Assembly: GCF_026013365.1 (NCBI RefSeq) | Contig: NZ_JAPDOE010000001.1 | Span: 434,001 to 498,000, forward strand | Source of the DNA: Paenibacillus sp. LS1 | GTDB taxonomy: Bacteria; Bacillota; Bacilli; Paenibacillales; Paenibacillaceae | DNA: 64,000 bases | Direction of reading: 5' to 3' | Shown: in pieces, positions 39,027 through 48,035 of the stretch | Layout: each line of letters opens with the position of its first letter | How positions within the stretch are numbered: position 1 is the stretch's first letter | Notes under the pieces: model-generated | Told to the model about the DNA's origin: nothing | Seen by the model: the letters and a program-made list of their open reading frames with translations, nothing else | The model's database searches: none | Made by a program: the position numbers and the translations under genes

Positions 39027-40256
39027 ATGACGAAGAGTACAAATTGGAGTGTTTTTGGACTGGCAATACTCCTTGGTTTATTTTCTACATTAGGTCCATT
39101 CACGATCGATATGTATTTACCGGCATTTCCGGAGATTGCACAAAATATGAATACAACAGCATCACTTGTACAATTTAGTCTTACTGCTTGTTTATTAGGA
39201 CTAGGTGTAGGACAACTTGTTATGGGTCCTTTGAGTGACGCGTACGGTAGACGTAGACCATTGTTGATCTGTATGGCAGCTTATATTATTTGTTCCTTGG
39301 CATGTGCTTTTGCTCCGAATATCGGACTATTGATTTTGTTTCGTTTCACACAAGGATTTGCGGCTTCAGCTGGAATTGTCATTTCCCGTGCGATAGCTAG
39401 AGATCTGTACAGTGGACATGAACTCACCAAATTTTTCTCTTTGCTTTTACTTGTAGGGAATTTGGGGCCTTTGGCAGCACCGATTGCAGGAAGTGGGGTT
39501 CTTTCATTCACGACATGGATTGGCGTGTTTATCTGCCTTTCATTCCTGGGGATTTTCTTATTAATCATGACAAAGTGGAGTTTAAAAGAAACACACCCCG
39601 TAGAAAAACGTATGGTTCCCGACTTCAAACAACAATTGGGGAATTACAGAATGCTTCTGCGTGACCGTAAGTTTGTAGGCTACATGCTGGCACAGGGAAT
39701 CATGACGGCAGGGGTCTTTGCTTATGTGGCCGGAACACCATTTATTTACCAAAATATATATGGCGTTACACCCACTGTATTTGCTATATTGTTTGCTTCA
39801 AACGGAATCAGCTTAATCATCGGATCTCAAATCGTGGGTCGATTGGCAAAACGCATACCTGAGCAGACCCTTCTATTATCTGGTCTATGGCTTGCTATAA
39901 TAGCAAGTGTGGCTGCTTTGGTGGTAACTCTGGCTCATGGTCCACTTTTCGCTTTGGTCATTCCATTGTTCTTCTTTGTTTGCTCGATCGGCATTACGTC
40001 TACAGCGGCATTCCCGCTTGCTATGGAGAGTCAAGCCAAGATGGCCGGAAGTGCAGCAGCACTGCTCGGAGTCGTTCCTTTTCTTCTGGGTGCATTGGTC
40101 GCGCCTCTGGTCGGTATTGCAGGTGAGGACACTGCCGTCCCGTTAGGACTCACTTTATTAATGACCAGTATCATTGCAATTGTTACTTATTTCCTACTCG
40201 TTAAAAACGTCCCGCAACATACACCTAATCATGCCCAATCTAATGCTGACTTCTAA
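39027..40256 (+). CDS. Bcr/CflA-type MFS drug resistance transporter
   Basis: The 409-residue transporter has 12 segments and the Bcr/CflA start TIDMYLPAFPEIAQNM with motif A at MGPLSDAYGRRRPLL. Members export bicyclomycin, chloramphenicol or sulfathiazole-like compounds. TTGGAG precedes the ATG. Own terminators on both sides, so monocistronic. Confidence 0.92.
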   Translation: MTKSTNWSVFGLAILLGLFSTLGPFTIDMYLPAFPEIAQNMNTTASLVQFSLTACLLGLGVGQLVMGPLSDAYGRRRPLLICMAAYIICSLACAFAPNIGLLILFRFTQGFAASAGIVISRAIARDLYSGHELTKFFSLLLLVGNLGPLAAPIAGSGVLSFTTWIGVFICLSFLGIFLLIMTKWSLKETHPVEKRMVPDFKQQLGNYRMLLRDRKFVGYMLAQGIMTAGVFAYVAGTPFIYQNIYGVTPTVFAILFASNGISLIIGSQIVGRLAKRIPEQTLLLSGLWLAIIASVAALVVTLAHGPLFALVIPLFFFVCSIGITSTAAFPLAMESQAKMAGSAAALLGVVPFLLGALVAPLVGIAGEDTAVPLGLTLLMTSIIAIVTYFLLVKNVPQHTPNHAQSNADF

Positions 40257-40310
40257 ATAGAAGGAACAGCTGGACAAGCATTGGCGTGAGACATGAACAT
40301 GATCCCATTA

Positions 40311-40338
40311 GAAGTCGCTAGCATAGCGGCTTTTTTTG
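40311..40338 (+). terminator. terminator, copy 5 of the repeated hairpin
   Basis: GAAGTCGCTA-GCA-TAGCGGCTT, then T7. The loop differs (GCA instead of TTT), while the preceding CATGATCCCATTA resembles the flank of copy 1. Confidence 0.88.
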
Positions 40339-40340
40339 GT

Positions 40341-41303
40341 TTAAGGGCAGAATAAGTTTAATCTCTCTTGTACAGCATTCTGGACTTCTTCCGGAATCTC
40401 CTTAACCTTGAGATCTTCACCTAGGAACAGCAACCAATTGGTGATTTCGGTTAATTCTTCTGAATTATGAACATTCATATATGTCTTTAGCACGGCTGTA
40501 GTTTGGTACGGATTCGTATAGGCAATTGTAAACTTCAGAGGATGGTATTTTTTGAATTGGGTAATCGCCTTTGGACCAAGTTCCAGCACAAGATTGATAA
40601 CTTCTTCCTGTGTACTTAGTTGCTCTATAATCTTTTTAGGACTCAACCTTTTTTTCGTCGGGTATACTTCTACATGAGTGACGTTGTCGACAGATACGAT
40701 ACGTCTCTTTTCTTCCTCTAAGTCATAACCTTCAATGATCCAATGGCCTTTTTGATGATGAAGGTGCAAGAGCACCATGGGATAGGACTTTGTTTCCTTC
40801 TCTTCTTGGACAGTAACTAACAAATAATTCTCTAAGAGAAGAATTTGGATGAGTTTTTCCAAGGTAGGGTGGGGCAGGTCTGACAGATCAAGCAAGTCTG
40901 GATTATGGGGATTGGTGCCTTCAAAAAGCAATATTTGATTCAAATGTACCAGGTCATCTTGCTGATTTTCGGAGATAAGACCCAATAATTTTTCAGCTAA
41001 AGATTGACGACTCTTCAGATAAGGAAGCTGTTGATTTCTTGTTGCCATAAAGGCAATAAATAGCGCTTTGATTTCATTATCGGTAAACCGGACAGTGGGT
41101 AAGAGAGAATTGTTCATGACAAAATATCCGCCATCCCGACCAACTTCAGCGACAAGCGGCATTCCCATGGCTTCAATTTCTCTGATATCTCGAATAGCCG
41201 TTGAACGAGAAATGTTAAATTCTCGCATGATTTCAGAAATGGTAAAGTGGGCACGGTTATTGATATATCGCGTGATGATATTAATGCGTTCAACTTTTTT
41301 CAT
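40341..41303 (-). CDS. HTH and WYL-domain regulator (YafY family)
   Basis: The 320-residue protein has an N-terminal HTH_11 (~5-60; FTISEIMREFNISRSTAIRDI) and a central/C-terminal WYL domain (~140-300) that binds a ligand or nucleic acid. Complete. It is divergent from a GyrI-like gene, so it may control that gene. Convergent with the MFS gene. Confidence 0.9.
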   Translation of the reverse strand: MKKVERINIITRYINNRAHFTISEIMREFNISRSTAIRDIREIEAMGMPLVAEVGRDGGYFVMNNSLLPTVRFTDNEIKALFIAFMATRNQQLPYLKSRQSLAEKLLGLISENQQDDLVHLNQILLFEGTNPHNPDLLDLSDLPHPTLEKLIQILLLENYLLVTVQEEKETKSYPMVLLHLHHQKGHWIIEGYDLEEEKRRIVSVDNVTHVEVYPTKKRLSPKKIIEQLSTQEEVINLVLELGPKAITQFKKYHPLKFTIAYTNPYQTTAVLKTYMNVHNSEELTEITNWLLFLGEDLKVKEIPEEVQNAVQERLNLFCP

Positions 41304-41409
41304 GGTGCCCCCCTAAACAGTATCAATTTTTGACATGATTTAAGGTTATTATAAACCCATCAAGTGAAAAGACAAATCAATTGATAAACTAAAGAGGACG
41401 GTGTAAACC

Positions 41410-41889
41410 ATGAGTAATTATCATTTTGAAGAAAAAGAGAGCTTTATCGTGTTAGGTATTGGAACAGATCTTAAGAGCGACTATACAGACTATGTTGGCA
41501 TCAGCAAGGAGAAGGCGGATTTTTGGTCCACGGTGAAAGAGGATGGAAGCCTGGACAAATTAAAGTCCCTAGCAACAAACGAGTACATTTTTGCTGTAAA
41601 CGAAGCAGTGAATAACAAGATGATGCATTATGCTGGTGTCATGACAGAAGAAACTTTGCCAGAAGCAACGAGAGTCATCCAATTTCCTAGGGGAGAATAC
41701 CTGGTTGTGAAGGGCGAAGCAGAGACAGCTGATGCGTTAAGCAATATGCTAACGGGCATTGCCTTTGGTCAAGCCCTACCGACAGAAAAGGATTATGCCT
41801 ATGTTGGTGGACCAAATACAACGGTTGAAATGGGGGAGAGAAACGGTATCGTATATGGTGAAATGTGGATTCCTGTTGTAAGGAACTAA
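41410..41889 (+). CDS. GyrI-like small-molecule-binding protein
   Basis: The 159-residue protein is a stand-alone effector-binding domain of the AraC-E/GyrI-like (integron-associated) type with the two-fold SHS2 arrangement and the central AGVMTEETLPEATRVIQFP segment. These domains bind drugs or multidrug-like ligands, and some hydrolyse them. GAGGACGG precedes the ATG. Divergent from the WYL regulator. Confidence 0.82.
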   Translation: MSNYHFEEKESFIVLGIGTDLKSDYTDYVGISKEKADFWSTVKEDGSLDKLKSLATNEYIFAVNEAVNNKMMHYAGVMTEETLPEATRVIQFPRGEYLVVKGEAETADALSNMLTGIAFGQALPTEKDYAYVGGPNTTVEMGERNGIVYGEMWIPVVRN

Positions 41890-41930
41890 CGAGAAGGGGA
41901 GACTGGAGAGTACGTCGTATATCGTTGATT

Positions 41931-41944
41931 GAAAGTCGCTAATT
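41931..41944 (+). repeat. half copy of the repeated terminator
   Basis: GAAAGTCGCTAATTT has the left arm of the repeated hairpin, but the expected TAGCGGC arm is absent and other sequence follows. It looks like a decayed or broken copy. Confidence 0.6.
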
Positions 41945-41961
41945 TGATGTATCCTCTGTTG

Positions 41962-42005
41962 GTAGGTAAGAGTGGCGTGCTCAGGAGTACGCCACTCTTA
42001 CCTAC
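41962..42005. repeat. perfect 17-bp inverted repeat without T tract
   Basis: GTAGGTAAGAGTGGCGT (41962-41978) and its exact complement (41989-42005) enclose a 10-nt loop between convergent genes. Neither strand has a T run after the stem. It may still halt transcription, or it could be a structured 3' end. It immediately follows the broken terminator copy. Confidence 0.6.
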
Positions 42006-42014
42006 ACAACTTCT

Positions 42015-42482
42015 TTATAGTTTTCCCGCTGTAACCATCTGTCTTATCGTGGAAAGGGTTGTCTCTACCGCTTCTATATAACTCTTTTCCATCTTACTTG
42101 AGAACTCTTTCTCAGCTGCTTTATCTTGTTCTCCACTTCTTAGTTCGAAGGTAAAGGTAAATCTCACAGATAAGTTACCATGTTCATCTTCTTCGATTTC
42201 GTTTTTAATAAACCCTTTAGTTGGCCCACCTAGTGGTTCAAAGACGATCATCTGTTCAGGGAAAAAATTAACTCGTTCATGCATTTTCTCTCCGTACAGT
42301 ACGACTTCACGCAGTAGAGATCTATCGTCCTGTTCTATTACTCTGCATTCAGTTATCGCACCTACAAAACGGGTTGCATCTTCTGCTTTCATAACAAGAC
42401 CTGTCCATACTTGATTTCGATTCAAAAAGGGCTCATTATTCGTGCTATTGTTGACAGGGATACTACTCGATACAGTAAACAT
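42015..42482 (-). CDS. AtaL-like SRPBCC-fold protein
   Basis: The 155-residue protein has the START/SRPBCC fold of the AtaL-like (formerly DUF1857) family with the conserved N-terminal LNRNQVWTGLVMKAED and central YGEKMHERV motifs. It likely binds a hydrophobic ligand. ATG 42482 follows AGGAG by 9 bp; GTG 42491 would overlap the ribosome site. 27 bp downstream of the pirin gene on the same strand, so possibly one operon. Confidence 0.82.
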   Translation of the reverse strand: MFTVSSSIPVNNSTNNEPFLNRNQVWTGLVMKAEDATRFVGAITECRVIEQDDRSLLREVVLYGEKMHERVNFFPEQMIVFEPLGGPTKGFIKNEIEEDEHGNLSVRFTFTFELRSGEQDKAAEKEFSSKMEKSYIEAVETTLSTIRQMVTAGKL

Positions 42483-42509
42483 TGATATCACTCCTATTTT
42501 TTGATGAAT

Positions 42510-43253
42510 TTATCGTTTTCTACCGCTAAATTGTCCGGCCAGCGTCATTGGAGCATCAAGTTTGACGAGGAAGAGCACAAGCGAAGCATCTTTATGAATA
42601 AGCATTGTAGACATTTCGGAAGGCGAGTACGTTACCGCGTCCCCTTTATTTATGGCAATGTCCTTAATTGAAATGCTTCCATCCATTACATATAGCCAAG
42701 GCTCCATGCCCTCTATGATAGGAGGCTGCAACATAGTCCCCGCTTTAGCATGAGCATCATAAACCGCTACTTGTTGTCGAAGCTCCAGCGGAGCCTTCAT
42801 TTCTTTCGGTCCTGCAAGTAACGTCCATTCTCCGTTAGCAGGGATGACAGATCGCTCATAGAATTGAACGTTTGAAGGAAGATCAGTCTCTTCCGGTCGA
42901 ATAAAGATTTGTAGCATTTCAACACTACTATCTGGAGTGGATTCCTCATGATGTATACTTTTCCCAGCATTCATCATCATTAGATGGTTGGGAGATACTT
43001 CAATTCGATGTCCTGTTGAATCTTCATGAAGCATTTTTCCTTTCCACATATAACTAAAAATCTCATCATTACTATGTTCATGCATTCTTACAAGCGTTCC
43101 AGGTCCAAGAGTTGCGTGATCAATCCTGCTTAAAGGGCCAAAAGCATAATCTTCCAATGAAGGATCTCCCCATATTAATCCCGGACGCAACAAAGTAATT
43201 TGAAATTTCCCTTGGTCGATTCGATGTGCTTGATCAGCTTTGAATATTTGCAT
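42510..43253 (-). CDS. pirin-family bicupin protein
   Basis: A 247-residue two-cupin protein with the pirin metal-binding motif in the first half (RMHEHSNDE; later SIHHEES) and a degenerate second cupin. Pirins bind Fe, and several have quercetinase activity; others act as redox sensors. GGAGG precedes the ATG. First gene of a possible pirin/AtaL pair, divergent from a MarR gene. Confidence 0.9.
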   Translation of the reverse strand: MQIFKADQAHRIDQGKFQITLLRPGLIWGDPSLEDYAFGPLSRIDHATLGPGTLVRMHEHSNDEIFSYMWKGKMLHEDSTGHRIEVSPNHLMMMNAGKSIHHEESTPDSSVEMLQIFIRPEETDLPSNVQFYERSVIPANGEWTLLAGPKEMKAPLELRQQVAVYDAHAKAGTMLQPPIIEGMEPWLYVMDGSISIKDIAINKGDAVTYSPSEMSTMLIHKDASLVLFLVKLDAPMTLAGQFSGRKR

Positions 43254-43618
43254 TTAAACTCCTCCTTGATTGTGTAAAACAATTCCATAGATGCTATCTG
43301 TGTATAGAAAAGGGTACTTAGCTCGCCACAGTTCATATTGAGCGTCATGGGCACAGAGTTATTTCACATAAACGCTCTCTAAAATTAAGTTGCCAACCAC
43401 TTAATTAGTGTAATGGATTATTAAGTGGTTGGCAACCTTTATTTCGATTTGGGAAATTTCTAAGTTTCCTTTCTTTTGCTGTTGCCAAAAAATAGTGCTA
43501 CAATAGCTAAATTATTGAAAACACACTAATGTAACGTTGACGCTAAGTACGTTGGATTGGATTCTACATAAAATCAAGAAAGATACTAACTAGAAATTTA
43601 TGAAAGTGGAGTGCACAA
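43254..43618. promoter_or_regulatory. pirin-MarR intergenic region with 17-bp palindrome
   Basis: This 365-bp spacer holds no gene. GTTGCCAACCACTTAAT (43388-43404) and its exact complement (43419-43435) flank 14 bp. A third partial copy GTTGCCAA is at 43482. Lying between divergent promoters, these are most likely binding sites for the MarR protein at 43619, though the left stem-loop could also act as a terminator. Confidence 0.6.
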
Positions 43619-44104
43619 ATGAGTAAAGATAAAAAGATGCCAGCACCTCACGAGATTCAAGAGGTATTTAAATCGCTCGATTATCCTATAAATTTTGCGA
43701 TTTTGGCCATTATGCGTTCTCACCGTGCTGTAGCAGCCAGTTTACTTCGGGAGATCGGTTTATTTCCTGGACAAGAACTTATGTTAATGCAGCTATGGGA
43801 GGAAGATCACCAGTCTCAGATTTCATTGGGGAAAATATTACGTCTCGACCATTCAACAGTTGCGAAATCCGTGCGAAGACTCGAGGAATCAGGTCTAGTT
43901 AGTCGGAGCCGATCAGAAGAAGATAAGCGTGTGACCATCGTTTCACTTGCACCGGCAGGTCATGATTTGAAAATTCATGTTTTAACTGCATGGAGCAAAC
44001 TTGAAGCAATGACTACAGAGGGACTCACAGAAGAGGAAAAATCAATTTTTATAAATTTGGTGAAGAAAATGGTGTCTAACATTGACTCTTCGTATGAAAT
44101 TTGA
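43619..44104 (+). CDS. MarR-family regulator
   Basis: The 161-residue protein has the winged helix at about 60-125 (GKILRLDHSTVAKSVRRLEE and SRSEEDKRVTIVSLAPAG) with dimerisation helices at either end. GTGGAG precedes the ATG. Probably controls itself and the divergent pirin gene through the palindrome; ligand unknown. Confidence 0.92.
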   Translation: MSKDKKMPAPHEIQEVFKSLDYPINFAILAIMRSHRAVAASLLREIGLFPGQELMLMQLWEEDHQSQISLGKILRLDHSTVAKSVRRLEESGLVSRSRSEEDKRVTIVSLAPAGHDLKIHVLTAWSKLEAMTTEGLTEEEKSIFINLVKKMVSNIDSSYEI

Positions 44105-44229
44105 CTTTTAAAGTCACGAACATAGTACTATATAGTTCTGGATTATAAGATGATTCCAGTCTTTATTGGCTATGCTTACAAACTTTTTTTATATACATAA
44201 AGTCAATGGAAGGCAGGAGATATGGCAGT

Positions 44230-45669
44230 ATGGTTACGCTGATACTTTCGCTCGTTATGATTATGAACATATTACTCTCAGCGGTATTTTTGTTTTTTGA
44301 AAGGAGAGACATCGGTTATACCTGGGCCTGGCTCATGATTTTTTACTTCATTCCTATTTTAGGTTTTATCGTTTATCTCTTTCTGGGCCGTAACCTCAAA
44401 AAGAAAAATTTCTACGGACTTTCAGCTGAAGAGAGAAGTTCACTCAAGTTAATTGTCGAGAACCAAATAGTGACATTGAAGGAGCAACGTAAGGAAAGCA
44501 ACCCCCTGCTCATGAAATATGCTGATCTGATTCAATTGAATCTCACTTCATCCAATGCAATCCTAACCAATGACAATGAGATATTCATCTTCGATGATGG
44601 ACAAGAGAAATTTGATTCTTTATTTGCTGATATCAAGCATGCCAAGAAAGAGATTAACATCCAATATTACATTATACAACCGGATTCCTTAGGGAAGAAA
44701 TTACGAGATGAATTAACCATTAAAGCTAAAGAAGGCGTAAAAGTGCGAGTTCTCTATGACGAAATTGGTTCAAAGAAACTTTCACTGAAATTTTTCAGAG
44801 AACTGATCTCTGCCGGTGGAGAAGTGGAGGTCTTTTTCCCATCACTGATTAGGCCTTTAAATTTCCGCATGAACAATCGAAATCATCGCAAACTTTGTAT
44901 CATTGATGGAGAGATTGCTTATATCGGCGGATTTAATCTGGGAAATGAGTATCTAGGCATGGATAAAAAGTTTGGATACTGGCGTGATACACATTTTAAA
45001 ATGCACGGAGATGCCGTTAATCATATTCAAGGTAGGTTTATTTTGGATTGGAAACACGCCAGCAAATCCGGTCAAGTAAGTTACGAACAATTCTCCTTCA
45101 ACACAGTCAAGCTTGGCGGTTCAAGTCCAGTTCAGATTGTGTCTAGTGGTCCTAACTCACAGGTAGAACACCTGAAGAATATGTACATTAAGCTTATAGT
45201 AAATGCTAAAAAGAGTGTGTATATTCAAACGCCTTACTTTATTCCTGACAGCACGTTTATGGATGCATGTAAAATCGCTCTCCTATCCGGGGTGGATCTG
45301 CGCATTATGATTCCCAATAAGCCCGATCACCCGTTTGTATATTGGGCAACTTGGGCGTATGCTGGTGAATTATTGGACTATGGCGCGAAGATTCTGTTAT
45401 ATGACAATGGTTTTTTACACGCAAAGACCATTGTAGTTGACGAAGAAGTCGCTTCAGTAGGCACGATGAATATTGATTCCCGGAGCTTTAGGTTGAATTT
45501 TGAAGTGAATGCAATTGTATATGATGAGCGAGTTGCGAAACAACTTCAAGAATTGTTTCATCAAGATAGCCAGTTAAGTTCAGAGCTTACTTCTGATCGT
45601 TATAAAAATAGGTCCCTTATTATCAAGTTTAAAGAAGGAATATCACGTCTTCTTTCACCTATTTTATAG
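44230..45669 (+). CDS. cls: cardiolipin synthase
   Basis: The 479-residue enzyme has two N-terminal membrane segments and two phospholipase-D HKD motifs: His219/Lys221/Asp226 in NHRKLCIID and His397/Lys399/Asp404 in LHAKTIVVD. It joins two phosphatidylglycerols to cardiolipin in the membrane. ATG 44230 follows AGGAG by 11 bp; ATG 44206 would include that site. Length fits bacterial Cls. Monocistronic. Confidence 0.95.
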   Translation: MVTLILSLVMIMNILLSAVFLFFERRDIGYTWAWLMIFYFIPILGFIVYLFLGRNLKKKNFYGLSAEERSSLKLIVENQIVTLKEQRKESNPLLMKYADLIQLNLTSSNAILTNDNEIFIFDDGQEKFDSLFADIKHAKKEINIQYYIIQPDSLGKKLRDELTIKAKEGVKVRVLYDEIGSKKLSLKFFRELISAGGEVEVFFPSLIRPLNFRMNNRNHRKLCIIDGEIAYIGGFNLGNEYLGMDKKFGYWRDTHFKMHGDAVNHIQGRFILDWKHASKSGQVSYEQFSFNTVKLGGSSPVQIVSSGPNSQVEHLKNMYIKLIVNAKKSVYIQTPYFIPDSTFMDACKIALLSGVDLRIMIPNKPDHPFVYWATWAYAGELLDYGAKILLYDNGFLHAKTIVVDEEVASVGTMNIDSRSFRLNFEVNAIVYDERVAKQLQELFHQDSQLSSELTSDRYKNRSLIIKFKEGISRLLSPIL

Positions 45670-45777
45670 CTCAGCTTCACTGCCGATGTTATACTCAACC
45701 AGGCACGATAAAACTTTTACTGAAGTGCTTCTTAACGACTAGAGTATTATCAAATCTTTCTTTTTAAGTCAACAGTT

Positions 45778-45808
45778 AAAAGCTCTCTTCCAAATGGAAG
45801 AGAGCTTT
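45778..45808. terminator. bidirectional terminator
   Basis: AAAGCTCTCTTCCA pairs with TGGAAGAGAGCTTT around AA, with A and T tracts, between convergent cls and gerC. Confidence 0.88.
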
Positions 45809-45831
45809 TCCAATTACACGACAGCATGTAA

Positions 45832-46950
45832 TTAATTTAAAACACCGCTGCCGACTATTTTAACCTTTACTTCTGGGTGAAAACGAACTTGAGCATATTG
45901 TTTATTCCAGTCAAGGCTTTTCCACAAGTCAGGGTAATGGGCAATTAAATGTCTGCCAATCCCGAAGGAATCACACCCACTTTGCTGAAGTGTTTTGATA
46001 ATTTGTTCTGCGTCCTGAGTCATGTCATCGGATAGCTTACGGTTCAGACGATCAATCGTCTCCTTTTCCTGCAGATGGTTCATTGCATACTCAACAATAG
46101 TTACAGGAAGTTCAATATGAAGATTTACATCAATCTGACTGTCATCAGCCACTTTTACAGCGAGTTTGCGCTTAATCTGTTCGGTATTCGCTTCGTAAGT
46201 GACATAGTTCCGTGGATTGTTGGAAGGGCCAGAATGAATCTTTTTGACAAAACGTGCCGCTTTATTCCATTTACCACTCATAATAATGTATAGAGGCGCC
46301 TGTTCGGTATTGAGACTCCCACTGAATCTTTGCCCATGAAACAGGGCGATTCCCCGAGCATCAATTTCTTCTCCATCCTTATAGAGGTATGGTAGCGTAA
46401 AATCCTGTCCCGGATCCAGCATGGGAGGGAGAAGAGTCTCTAACGTCATTTCAGGAAAAATGCATAATTCCTCCAGACTCTTAATTTTTTTCGTAATAAA
46501 CTCACCAATTAATATGCTGCCAACTCTTTTCTGGTGTAACAACTCTCCGGCATCGCCATCGACAATCCCAATTTTCACATGCGAGGTCGGGTAATCGGGT
46601 TCCCGATATAAGACATCTAAGTAAGGATAAATGTCATTTTGTGCAAGTTTGTTCCCGTATAAGATCATCCCATATTTGAAGAAACGAATATCGCCAGTCA
46701 CTTTAGCGCGGATTCTATCTGTGCTTTGACGAACGGATCTCCCGGTACCTGAATGGACTTCATTAACGCTCCCTTGTTGACTCTCAAAATCATCGACAAT
46801 TTCAAGCGTCTGTTTAATTTCACCTTCTGAGGTGATATCATACGCTGAAGCATTAGCCAGTCTTGCATCTTTTAGACTATCCTGATCCCAGCAACCCGTT
46901 ACCACCATGAGCAGGATCAGCATACCAAGAGCTATTCCTTGTTTGCTCAT
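45832..46950 (-). CDS. gerC: spore germinant receptor subunit C (GerAC-type lipoprotein)
   Basis: The 372-residue lipoprotein has Cys20 in VVTGC followed by the family's WDQ, and the Ger(x)C domains with C-terminal HPEVKVKI. It is the C subunit of a germinant receptor on the spore inner membrane. Overlaps gerB by 4 bp. Third gene of the operon. Complete. Confidence 0.93.
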   Translation of the reverse strand: MSKQGIALGMLILLMVVTGCWDQDSLKDARLANASAYDITSEGEIKQTLEIVDDFESQQGSVNEVHSGTGRSVRQSTDRIRAKVTGDIRFFKYGMILYGNKLAQNDIYPYLDVLYREPDYPTSHVKIGIVDGDAGELLHQKRVGSILIGEFITKKIKSLEELCIFPEMTLETLLPPMLDPGQDFTLPYLYKDGEEIDARGIALFHGQRFSGSLNTEQAPLYIIMSGKWNKAARFVKKIHSGPSNNPRNYVTYEANTEQIKRKLAVKVADDSQIDVNLHIELPVTIVEYAMNHLQEKETIDRLNRKLSDDMTQDAEQIIKTLQQSGCDSFGIGRHLIAHYPDLWKSLDWNKQYAQVRFHPEVKVKIVGSGVLN

Positions 46951-48035
46951 ATCATCTTCTCTTTTCGTTTCAATATATAAGACAGAACCAGTAGCAATAG
47001 AGGTAAAATCATGAGAAAAAAGTAAGCCGATCTATTGGCAATCGTACTAATCAACTCAAGGTTTTCCTTCTGTTGTGGCAGATAGGCAATTACGCAAGAA
47101 GCAAGAACGACATAAGGCACGGCTTTTTTATGGTGTTTTTGTTTGAAGAGGTAACTTATACCATAGGATGCCGTATAGTAGTAGCCACAAATGGCCCCAA
47201 AAATTGAAATTAACCAGATGGGAAGGAACAGGAAATCGGCCCGATCCATTGTCCCGAGTGGGATAGAGCGGAGCAAATAAATGACAGGTTCAGGCATTAA
47301 GTCAACTTGCTGGGGACTGAAAGCCGTTGAACAGATAAACACAGTAAATGCATACAACAATACGACTACAGCACTTGCAGAAGCAACGGACTTAAGTTTA
47401 CCACCGCTGTTACCTTCAACCATGGGAAACACAACGAGAAAAAATTCAAATCCGAACATAGCCATTAATGTTTCAGTTGATCCACTAATGATATTGGGCC
47501 AACCTGCTTCAGTCATAGGCAAAAGATATAACAGATTTATTTCCTTGAGTCCGTAACTGATCAATACCATCATGGGTAAGACCAAAAAAGAAATAAGTAC
47601 AAGCACGCGGGCAATAACTCGCAATTTTTGACGAACCAAATAGATGCTGCTAAACAAAAAAAGGGCTAGTATAGCCCACCGTGGAGTATCCTGTAGCATC
47701 CAGCGATTAATTACACCGTAGGCGTTCACCAGGACAGAAGTGCCCATTAACAGGAAATATCCGATGTAAGCAATAATCAGTATCTTCCCAATCCACTTCC
47801 CTGTAATCAGCGTTACAATTTGGTAAATGGAAGAACTAGGGAATCGTCGCATCAAAAGCCAGCACAGCAGTATGACAAGTTGAATCAGGAATCCTCCAAG
47901 GAAAACGGAAATCCAACCACCGCCCTTGGACAGAAGGTGTATCCGGTATGGGAGGGACAAAATATCTACACCGATTTCGAATTTGAGGATGAGAAAGAAC
48001 AATTGTCCCCGAGTGATCGTAGTTTCCTTATTCAC
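46947..48035 (-). CDS. gerB: spore germinant receptor subunit B (GerAB-type permease)
   Basis: The 362-residue protein has ten segments of the APC-like spore germination family and should bind the germinant. It begins at GTG 48035 with AGGAG 9 bp upstream, inside the end of gerA, and overlaps gerC by 4 bp. Typical start RGQLFFLILKFEIGVDILSL. The germinant cannot be predicted. Confidence 0.93.
   Translation of the reverse strand: MNKETTITRGQLFFLILKFEIGVDILSLPYRIHLLSKGGGWISVFLGGFLIQLVILLCWLLMRRFPSSSIYQIVTLITGKWIGKILIIAYIGYFLLMGTSVLVNAYGVINRWMLQDTPRWAILALFLFSSIYLVRQKLRVIARVLVLISFLVLPMMVLISYGLKEINLLYLLPMTEAGWPNIISGSTETLMAMFGFEFFLVVFPMVEGNSGGKLKSVASASAVVVLLYAFTVFICSTAFSPQQVDLMPEPVIYLLRSIPLGTMDRADFLFLPIWLISIFGAICGYYYTASYGISYLFKQKHHKKAVPYVVLASCVIAYLPQQKENLELISTIANRSAYFFLMILPLLLLVLSYILKRKEKMI

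Noticed and set aside
41962..42005. Ordinary intrinsic terminator
   Set aside because: There is no T run on either strand after the stem, so it was listed as an inverted repeat only.
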